From assembly GCA_946481195.1 (NCBI GenBank), contig CAMLNG010000055.1, forward strand, positions 1 through 12,717: a stretch of DNA of 12,717 nucleotides, read 5' to 3'. The translations under genes were made by a program, and so were the position numbers. This DNA is from an uncultured Chromatiaceae bacterium. Lineage in GTDB: Bacteria > Pseudomonadota > Gammaproteobacteria > Enterobacterales > Alteromonadaceae. Below are positions 7,617 through 12,717 of the stretch, in pieces; within the stretch, counting starts at the first letter, position 1; each line of letters opens with the position of its first letter. Below the pieces are notes generated by a model that ran no database searches, was not told the origin of the DNA, and worked only from the letters and a program-made list of their open reading frames with translations.

Positions 7617-9227
7617 ATGTCTTCTGCAGTGTTGTCGTCGTTTTTACAGCTGTTACCTCAGGCCTATCAGGCATTACGCCAGCAGCAATTCGATTGGGTT
7701 GATGTTTTCTTACAGCAACACCGGCTAGATCATCCGCAGTGGCGCCAACTGGCGTTGGAACTGGCGTTGCAGCGCCGCGATGATGAAAAATTGCAGCAGT
7801 TGTTTGCATGGATTTGCCAGTACAAGGACGAGCAGGCTGCCGCAGCCCTGCGATTGGCACAGTATTATCTGGCCGAGCGGCGCCGGCAGGAATGTCGGCA
7901 GGCGCTGGCATTGGTGGCAGAAAAGCCGATACAGGACGCCGGTTTTTACCGCGCTGTTGCTGCGGTGTTCAGCGCTTTGGATGACCCGGCCGCAGCGTTA
8001 CCCTGGTTAGAACAAGCGGTAGCATGGGCACCGCAACATGCCGGTCTGCGCTTTGATTTAGCCCTGGCACAGTTTTTCTTAAATCAAATGACAGCGTCGC
8101 GCGGAAATCTTGCCAGAGTACTGGAGCAACTGCCTCTGGCCGGTAACGTACTGCATTTACGCTCTGCCACTCAGACGGCAACAGCAGAACATAACCATAT
8201 TGCGGATTTGCAACAGCGGCTGGCACAACCTGCCATGCAGCCACAGGATGCCGTTGGTGCAGGTTATGCGCTGGCGAAGGAACTGGAAGACACCGGACAG
8301 TATGCAAGTGCTTTTGCTGCATTGCGTCAGGCGGCAACCCGCAAACGCCAGCAGTTGCAATATAATGCAGCAACTGAGTTCGCTACTTTCGCTGCGATGC
8401 GCCGGCATTTTAACGCGGAATTTTTTGCCGCTCCCAATGCCAAGGCCGCTCCGGTCGCAGCGACTGAAGCGCCTGCAGAGCTGCGGCCGATTTTTATTCT
8501 GGGCATGCCGCGTACCGGCACAACTTTGGTTGAGCGCATACTGGGACAACATCCTGACGTCGTGTCTATCGGTGAGTTTCCGGACTTCCCGCTGGAAGTA
8601 GCGCAGGCCGCGCGGCAAGTGCAAGGCCGGCAGTCACTGGTAGAAGCTGCGCTGCAACTGGATTATCCGGCGCTTGGTGCGCGTTATCTGCAACAGGCCG
8701 CAGCGATGGCACAAGGCAAACCGATTTTCATCGATAAACTGCCGTTTAATTTTATTTATACCGGTCTGATTAAAAAGGCATTGCCGCAGGCTCGGATCAT
8801 CCATTTGGTCAGAGATCCGCTTGATACCTGTTTTGCTATTTATAAAACGCTGTTTAATCAGGTTTATTCGTTTTCTTATCAACTGGACGAACTGGCGGAT
8901 TATTTTATCGAATACAAAAAGCTAATGGCACACTGGCATCAGGTGCTGCCGGGCCAGATCCTTGATGTGCATTATGAGCAGGTTGTGGCAGAGCCGGAAC
9001 TGCAGGCCAAACGCATCCTGGATTGGTGTGGTTTGCCCTGGCAGCAGGATTTACTGGCCTTTCATCAGGCGAAATCTGCTTCAACCACGGCCAGCGCAGC
9101 CCAGGTGCGCCAACCTATCCATCAAAAATCAGTGCAAAAATGGCGGCAGTTTGCCGAAGAATTGCAACCAGTGCGGGCAAAGCTTTTTGCCGCGGGTTTG
9201 ATTGATGCAGATGGTCATGCAGTCTGA
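7617..9227 (+). CDS. TPR-repeat sulfotransferase family protein
   Basis: A 536-residue cytoplasmic protein with no signal peptide. Residues 1-250 are helical, alanine/glutamine/leucine-rich repeats of TPR type (for example DDPAAALPWLEQAVAWAPQH, 122-141). Residues 290-535 form a PAPS-dependent sulfotransferase domain. It has the 5'-phosphosulfate loop ILGMPRTGTTLVERIL (294-309), SIGEF (317-321), the DKLPFNF segment (373-379) and the 3'-phosphate-binding IIHLVRDPLDTCF (394-406). The family transfers sulfate from PAPS to hydroxyl or amino groups; the TPR half probably holds the acceptor, perhaps a protein or peptide. The acceptor is unknown. It follows a TonB receptor, separated by a terminator, so it probably has its own promoter. 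ATG at 7617 has only a weak ribosome binding site (TGGA at 7607-7610). Its stop is 6 bp from that of the convergent oxygenase gene. Confidence 0.88.
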   Translation: MSSAVLSSFLQLLPQAYQALRQQQFDWVDVFLQQHRLDHPQWRQLALELALQRRDDEKLQQLFAWICQYKDEQAAAALRLAQYYLAERRRQECRQALALVAEKPIQDAGFYRAVAAVFSALDDPAAALPWLEQAVAWAPQHAGLRFDLALAQFFLNQMTASRGNLARVLEQLPLAGNVLHLRSATQTATAEHNHIADLQQRLAQPAMQPQDAVGAGYALAKELEDTGQYASAFAALRQAATRKRQQLQYNAATEFATFAAMRRHFNAEFFAAPNAKAAPVAATEAPAELRPIFILGMPRTGTTLVERILGQHPDVVSIGEFPDFPLEVAQAARQVQGRQSLVEAALQLDYPALGARYLQQAAAMAQGKPIFIDKLPFNFIYTGLIKKALPQARIIHLVRDPLDTCFAIYKTLFNQVYSFSYQLDELADYFIEYKKLMAHWHQVLPGQILDVHYEQVVAEPELQAKRILDWCGLPWQQDLLAFHQAKSASTTASAAQVRQPIHQKSVQKWRQFAEELQPVRAKLFAAGLIDADGHAV

Positions 9228-9239
9228 ATAAAATCAGAC
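9222..9239. other. Inverted repeat spanning both convergent stop codons
   Basis: GTCTGA (9222-9227) and TCAGAC (9234-9239) are perfect inverted arms around ATAAAA, and each contains the stop codon of one of the two converging genes. Outer arms TCATGC (9215-9220) and GCATGA (9242-9247) extend the structure with a small bulge. There is no T-run, so it is not a standard terminator, though it may stabilise the 3' ends of both transcripts. Confidence 0.5.
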
Positions 9240-11102
9240 CGGCATGATGTCGCAGGGGGCTGTCATCCGGTAGCTATTGCCAGCTTCGGTCTGAAGCGGA
9301 CGCGCTTCGCGGTGAAACGGACCCGCCTCGCTGTGAAACGGATAAGTGCCGTGCCAGACAAAACTGGGGAATAACACCACCAGGCCTGGCGTCGGGCAAA
9401 TGGCCTGCGCCACTTGTTCCTGCAAGCCGAGTTCAAGCGATGTTTCGCCGAGTTTCAACCAGCCTTGCCGCTGTGGGTCGTCCGGTCGGATACAGTCCGG
9501 TAATTCCAGATAAGTGCAGGCCGACAACCAGCCTTGCGGATGCACGTGGTTGGTATGAAATCCATCATTACCAAGCCGCACTGACCAGCTGCCGGAAAAG
9601 CGGAATTTACCGCTGTTACGGCTCAGTAGCGGGTGCTGAGTATCAGCAGGCAGTCGCTGCAGATACTCATGGATCCGTTGTTCTAATACCACACGAAACT
9701 GCTGGATCACTGGATCCGGCTCAGCTAAAAGCCTGCCGAGCGTTTGGGTGCCACCTCTTACACTTTGATCCAGTGGCTGCCTTGTACTGGTATGTAAACG
9801 CCGAATTACCGGATTCAGTACCGCCAGAAACTCGGCCAGATTCTGATAACCGGCTGGAGTGGGCAGCGGTCTGGCATCAATCAATAACGGGTAGTTATTC
9901 AGCCAATGGTTTTTTGCATCGCCCTGCAAGCGCCAGCAGGTGCCCAGATAGGCCCAAATTTCCTGGTCGTGCGGGCTAATTTCTCTGGCCTGCTGCAGCA
10001 ATAGCTCGGCCTGTGCCAGCTGCTGTTGCCTGATAGCGTAATTGGCGGCGTCGATGAGGGCCCGGACCCGGAATGCCGGTGGCATCTGCTGTTGCAGTGC
10101 TTCTGCTGTCAAGGCTGCGGCAGCTGTTAAATCCCCTTGTTTGGCCAGTTGCACGCCGAGGGCATGCAACAAATCCGCTTGCCGGCCATGTAAAGCAATG
10201 CCGTCTTGCAGTAAATGACTGGCTGCGGCGTTGTCACCGGACTGGATCAACAAGGCGGCCAGCGCGTAGCGCAGGTTTAAGGCTTGCGGGTTAGATGCCA
10301 GTGTTTGCCGGGTCAGTTGCAGGAATTGCGTGAGATCCTGTTGTTGCCAATACAGCTGATTGAGCGCCTCATGTGCACCGATATGCAATGGTTGTAACCT
10401 GATGGCATCTAATAATGCCGCTTCAGCACCAGCGTCATTGCCCAAATCATGCTGCAGGCAGCCGGCCATAAAATACAATTCAGCCTGCTCGGGCGATGCT
10501 GCGAGCAGCTGTCGAATGATGTCTGCCGCGGCAGCAGGCTGCTGTTTTTCCCGCAGCAGCTGAGCCTTTTGCCACAACAATTGAGTTTGTCCTGGCCAGC
10601 GTAATAGTGCCTGTTCCAACAGCTGCAGTGCGGCTCCAACCTGTTCGAGCTGCGCCAGGCTACTGGCCAGTGGCGCATAGGCGCGTGGGTCTTCAGGTCT
10701 CAGTTGCACGGCTTTTTGTAACCGGTCCTGAGCTAGCTGTGGTTGTTGCTGACGCAGGGCAAGTAAGCCGGCATTGAGCCAGCTGTCAGCCTGATGCGGT
10801 GCAAGTCTCAACGCCTGCTGATAGGCCTGTTCTGCACCTTCTAACTGGTCGAGCTGTTGTAATAAATTGCCGTAATTTGACCAGACTGCGCTTTGAGAAG
10901 GGCCCGCCTGCAGACTACGTTTGAAATATTGCAGTGCCAGTTCTGTGTTATTTTGGTGCCGTGCACACAGGGCCAGCAGATGCAGCGCATCTGGCTGTTC
11001 CGGAAGCAACTGTAACGTTTGGAGCGCTAACTGCGTGGCCCGGGCTTGCTGGCCCTGACTAAAAGCGGAAACTGCGGCCTGGAGAAGTTGCTGAGCGTGC
11101 AT
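9234..11102 (-). CDS. TPR-repeat protein with C-terminal 2-oxoglutarate/Fe(II) oxygenase domain
   Basis: Numbered from a possible TTG start at 11120 (628 residues), the protein has about ten TPR units (10-400), then a conserved linker (WLNNYPLLIDARPLP, 406-420; QSVRGGTQTLGRLL, 452-465) and a C-terminal oxygenase domain of the putative 2OG-Fe(II) oxygenase family. Probable iron ligands are in HVHPQGWLS (H525/H527) and FPSFVWHGTYPF (H590); R618 in NSYRMTAPCD is the likely 2-oxoglutarate contact. The family is expected to hydroxylate a substrate, probably held by the TPR solenoid; the substrate is unknown. An ATG at 11102 is preferred here over TTG at 11120; neither has a good ribosome binding site. 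Three tandem seven-residue units lie between H590 and R618 (see the repeat entry). It is convergent with the TPR-sulfotransferase and lies downstream of the DksA-like gene on the same strand, possibly co-transcribed. No signal peptide, so cytoplasmic. Confidence 0.85.
   Translation of the reverse strand: MHAQQLLQAAVSAFSQGQQARATQLALQTLQLLPEQPDALHLLALCARHQNNTELALQYFKRSLQAGPSQSAVWSNYGNLLQQLDQLEGAEQAYQQALRLAPHQADSWLNAGLLALRQQQPQLAQDRLQKAVQLRPEDPRAYAPLASSLAQLEQVGAALQLLEQALLRWPGQTQLLWQKAQLLREKQQPAAAADIIRQLLAASPEQAELYFMAGCLQHDLGNDAGAEAALLDAIRLQPLHIGAHEALNQLYWQQQDLTQFLQLTRQTLASNPQALNLRYALAALLIQSGDNAAASHLLQDGIALHGRQADLLHALGVQLAKQGDLTAAAALTAEALQQQMPPAFRVRALIDAANYAIRQQQLAQAELLLQQAREISPHDQEIWAYLGTCWRLQGDAKNHWLNNYPLLIDARPLPTPAGYQNLAEFLAVLNPVIRRLHTSTRQPLDQSVRGGTQTLGRLLAEPDPVIQQFRVVLEQRIHEYLQRLPADTQHPLLSRNSGKFRFSGSWSVRLGNDGFHTNHVHPQGWLSACTYLELPDCIRPDDPQRQGWLKLGETSLELGLQEQVAQAICPTPGLVVLFPSFVWHGTYPFHSEAGPFHREARPLQTEAGNSYRMTAPCDIMPV
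9279..9341 (-). repeat. Three tandem 21-bp units inside the oxygenase gene
   Basis: Units at 9321-9341, 9300-9320 and 9279-9299 (coding order on the minus strand) encode PFHSEAG, PFHREAR and PLQTEAG. The first two DNA units are most alike (both begin CCGTTTCAC on the coding strand). The frame is kept throughout. Because NSYRM, with the conserved arginine, should follow soon after the distal histidine, two units look like an insertion by duplication. Confidence 0.8.
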
Positions 11103-11190
11103 CGTCAATACTGAGTTCAAAACAGAATGGCGTTAAATTAACAGAATATCAGCCACAGCGGCCAGCTCTTCGCACCGGCTTGCTGCAATG

Positions 11191-11568
11191 TCAGCATCTG
11201 GCCCTGTTTTTGCTGTCTTGCTGTAACCGTTCGCATCGGGCGCAGCGTTGTCGCGCCGGGTCTTGTTGCAACAATTCGCGTTCAATGCGCGCTTCGCAAT
11301 CTGAACACAGCCCGTATAATCCCATATCCATTTGAATCAGCGCCGCCTGGACCAGCTCCAGCCTGCGGGTTTTTTGTTCCAGCTCCGGCGTTAGCCAGTG
11401 CCTTAATAATTCTGGCCAGAGACTGAGCGCCTGATGCTCCAGCTGCAACAATAAATGGTCAAATTCGCCGGCATGGTCCCGTTGCAAATAAGAAAAAATG
11501 TCCTGACGCAGCTGCTGAAGTTCCTGCTGTAACTGACCACGTAATTCCGGAAAAAGCGACTTAGGCAT
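11191..11568 (-). CDS. Short DksA/TraR-family C4 zinc-finger protein
   Basis: A 125-residue protein with a long helical, glutamine/leucine-rich N-terminal part (about 5-85) and a C-terminal zinc finger. The finger is C88-x2-C91, 17 residues, C109-x2-C112, the same spacing I recall for E. coli DksA. MDMGLYGLCSDCEARIERELL (80-100) matches the family's finger entry. DksA proteins bind the RNA polymerase secondary channel and adjust transcription with ppGpp. By eye the coiled-coil tip here reads GEFDHLL instead of the canonical Asp-x-x-Asp-x-Ala, so only one of the two acidic tip residues may remain, and the second helix is about 11 residues longer. It could therefore be a divergent regulator or a polymerase binder with a different output. 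Start ATG at 11568 has GAGGA just upstream. It is divergent from the HvfA-like operon and upstream of the TPR-oxygenase on the same strand. Confidence 0.82.
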   Translation of the reverse strand: MPKSLFPELRGQLQQELQQLRQDIFSYLQRDHAGEFDHLLLQLEHQALSLWPELLRHWLTPELEQKTRRLELVQAALIQMDMGLYGLCSDCEARIERELLQQDPARQRCARCERLQQDSKNRARC

Positions 11569-11853
11569 AACATCCTCAGCGGTGAAAGAAGAATGAGTCT
11601 GCAGTGTGGCAAAAGCCGCCTGCTGTTGTGCTGATGCAGATCAAAGCCTGTTGCGGTTGCTGTAAAATTTTCTGCGTTGCCCTTTTGTCACATTCAACTC
11701 CCCGCTGAGCGCGTGGCAAAGCTTTCGGGTCAACGAAAATTTTATTATGCTCGGCGGAAATAAAATCCACAGTGCTACGGTCTGGTCTGATATCGGTCGG
11801 TAACAAACCGGTAAAACAAACCAAATGAGTCAAACAACAAAAGGATAAAGCAG
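11569..11853. promoter_or_regulatory. Divergent intergenic region between the DksA-like gene and the HvfA-like operon
   Basis: About 285 bases that must hold promoters for both directions. The HvfA-like gene has a good ribosome binding site, AAGGA at 11841-11845, eight bases before its ATG. TATTAT (11743-11748) could be a -10 element, but no matching -35 is present. A GGTC-rich stretch surrounds GATATC near 11779-11800. No clear copper-regulator (CueR-type) palindrome or ECF sigma promoter was recognised, so the control of the operon is undetermined. Confidence 0.45.
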
Positions 11854-12207
11854 ATGAATCAACAGCAAAAAGTAAAAGCAGCCTTAGGTGGTTTAATGTT
11901 ATCAGCCCTGGCCGGTTTAAGCGGTACCGCTCAGGCGTTTCAGGCGACAGAACTGAGCAGCGGATACCAGCAGACACCAGATGGTGCAGCACAACAAGCG
12001 GCAGATCCTAAAGCCGGCACTGAAAAAGCCAAAGAAGGCAAATGCGGTGAGGGCAAATGTGGCGAAGGCAAATGCGGTGGCGATAAAAAAGCAGCTGCCA
12101 GCGCTGATAAAGCCAAAGAAGGCAAATGTGGTGAAGGTAAGTGTGGCGGCGATAAAAAAGCAGCTACAGACAAAGCCAAAGAAGGCAAATGTGGTGGCAT
12201 GAACTAA
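11854..12207 (+). CDS. hvfA: HvfA-like RiPP metallophore precursor with six EGKCG motifs
   Basis: A 117-residue protein with a Sec signal peptide (hydrophobic 9-27, likely cut after AQA at 28). A short N-terminal mature region, FQATELSSGYQQ, resembles that of this family. A low-complexity tail from 58 to the end is built of EGKCG motifs, singly or in runs, separated by GGDKKAA/DKAK spacers. All six cysteines of the protein (64, 69, 74, 92, 97, 113) are in EGKCG. In Haemophilus HvfA, homologous EGKCG cysteines are converted by the HvfBC enzymes into oxazolone/thioamide pairs that bind copper; the related bufferins protect cells from copper. The MNIO maturase follows one base after the stop, which supports the assignment. 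The product is expected in the periplasm. ATG 11854 has AAGGA eight bases upstream. Function in copper or other metal handling is inferred from the family. Confidence 0.9.
   Translation: MNQQQKVKAALGGLMLSALAGLSGTAQAFQATELSSGYQQTPDGAAQQAADPKAGTEKAKEGKCGEGKCGEGKCGGDKKAAASADKAKEGKCGEGKCGGDKKAATDKAKEGKCGGMN
12025..12195 (+). repeat. Imperfect coding repeats of the HvfA-like core
   Basis: KAKEGKCG is encoded three times, at 12025-12048, 12109-12132 and 12172-12195, with two, one and no further EGKCG motifs after it and GGDKKAA spacers between units. Third-position changes between copies (tgc/tgt, ggt/ggc) show the repeats are maintained at protein level. The graded number of motifs per block suggests growth or loss by unequal recombination or slippage. 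Confidence 0.85.
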
Positions 12208-12208
12208 G

Positions 12209-12717
12209 ATGCCAAAACTTAAAGGGGTGGGGCTTGGGCTGCGGCGTGAGTTGCTCGCCCCTTTGTTACAAGGTGGGCAACAAGGCGGGCAAGGCATCGA
12301 TTTTATCGAAGTGGCGCCGGAAAACTGGGTCCCATTCGGCGGAGCACTGCAACGTCAGTTTGCTGAAGTTGCCGCGCAATATCCGCTGATTTGCCACGGT
12401 CTGTCTTTATCTATCGCCGGGCCTGATCCTTTGGATCTGCAGTTTTTGACGCAGCTGAAACAGTTTTTCCGCCAGCATCAGGTCCAGCTTTACAGCGAGC
12501 ATCTCAGTTATTGCTCCGGACTAGGTCATTTGTATGACCTGATGCCGGTACCATTCTGTCAGCAAGCCATTGATTATCTGGTGCCGCGTATCCGCCAGGT
12601 GCAGGACATGCTGGAGCAGGAGCTGGTGCTGGAGAATATTTCTTATTACGACACGCCGGCTTCGACCTTAAGCGAGCTGGAGTTTTTGACTGAAGTGCTG
12701 GACAGAGCTGACTGTGG
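12209..12717 (+). CDS. hvfB: HvfB-like MNIO (DUF692) RiPP maturase, 3' end outside window
   Basis: The frame from ATG 12209 stays open to the window edge (169 complete codons of a family usually near 280). It shows the DUF692/MNIO pattern: GVGLGLRREL (6-15), DFIEVAPENW (31-40), HGLSLSIAGPDPLD (63-76), YSEHLSYC (95-102), LYDLMPVPF (108-116) and LVLENISYY (139-147). H63, H98 and E142 are likely iron ligands by family comparison. The window stops at DRADCG, just before the usual Asp-x-Asn-Asn ligand segment. MNIO enzymes use two or three iron ions and oxygen to rearrange cysteines of a RiPP precursor, here most likely the adjacent EGKCG protein, together with a DUF2063 (HvfC) partner. The start codon is one base after the precursor stop with only a weak GGTGG upstream, so translational coupling is likely. 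Cytoplasmic; modification would precede export. Confidence 0.92.
   Translation, partial: MPKLKGVGLGLRRELLAPLLQGGQQGGQGIDFIEVAPENWVPFGGALQRQFAEVAAQYPLICHGLSLSIAGPDPLDLQFLTQLKQFFRQHQVQLYSEHLSYCSGLGHLYDLMPVPFCQQAIDYLVPRIRQVQDMLEQELVLENISYYDTPASTLSELEFLTEVLDRADC

Noticed and set aside
7405..7911. Minus-strand frame of 168 codons overlapping the receptor and sulfotransferase
   Set aside because: It crosses the ends of two well-supported plus-strand genes and a terminator, and its composition is that of an antisense shadow.
9440..9979. Plus-strand frame of 179 codons opposite the oxygenase domain
   Set aside because: The minus strand has clear domain motifs over the same bases; the plus frame shows none and has no ribosome binding site.
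12025..12200. CRISPR-like or non-coding tandem repeats
   Set aside because: The repeats are in frame, vary at third codon positions and encode EGKCG motifs; they are part of the precursor gene.
11917..12297. Minus-strand phenylalanine/alanine-rich frames opposite the HvfA-like gene
   Set aside because: They are the antisense image of the lysine/glycine/cysteine repeats and would run through the start of the maturase gene.

Overview
The window looks like a piece of a gammaproteobacterial chromosome or contig, most like the Rheinheimera/Alishewanella/Arsukibacterium group. This assignment is an inference from the TonB-receptor signature VERIEVTGSRIKR, the TPR-sulfotransferase family and moderate GC; it was not checked against a database. 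The first ~170 bases do not belong with the rest. They are 69% G+C by direct count (117/170), against 47% in the next 70 bases, and they encode the start of an RluB-like pseudouridine synthase of alphaproteobacterial type. That fragment runs in frame into a TonB-dependent receptor at the shared residues V-E-R, most simply an assembly chimera at a contig end.

Layout from left to right: (1) foreign rluB start fused to a TonB-dependent receptor that has lost its own signal peptide (54-2834, +), with a strong terminator. (2) A secreted two-lobed retropepsin-like protein whose catalytic Asp motifs are degenerate in both lobes (3065-4009, +), with a perfect 11-bp terminator. (3) A ~550-bp gap with a plausible sigma70 promoter and a leader with three small stem-loops. 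(4) An intact second TonB-dependent receptor (4620-7484, +), with a terminator. (5) A TPR-sulfotransferase (7617-9227, +). (6) Converging on it with 6 bp between stop codons, a TPR protein with a C-terminal 2-oxoglutarate/Fe(II) oxygenase domain (9234-11102/11120, -). (7) A short DksA/TraR-type zinc-finger protein (11191-11568, -). (8) Divergent from it, the start of a metallophore RiPP operon: an HvfA-like precursor with six EGKCG motifs (11854-12207, +), then, one base after its stop codon, an HvfB-like MNIO (DUF692) maturase that runs off the right edge (12209-12717+).

Functionally the window splits in two. The left part is an outer-membrane uptake block (two large receptors and a secreted protease-fold protein) beside two cytoplasmic TPR-tethered modifying enzymes; their substrates cannot be read from sequence. 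The right edge is the most notable item: a Sec-exported, cysteine-repeat precursor with its multinuclear iron maturase. Related hvf/buf systems convert EGKCG cysteines into copper-binding groups. The usual third gene (hvfC/DUF2063) and a DoxX-like gene would be expected just beyond the window but are not seen here.
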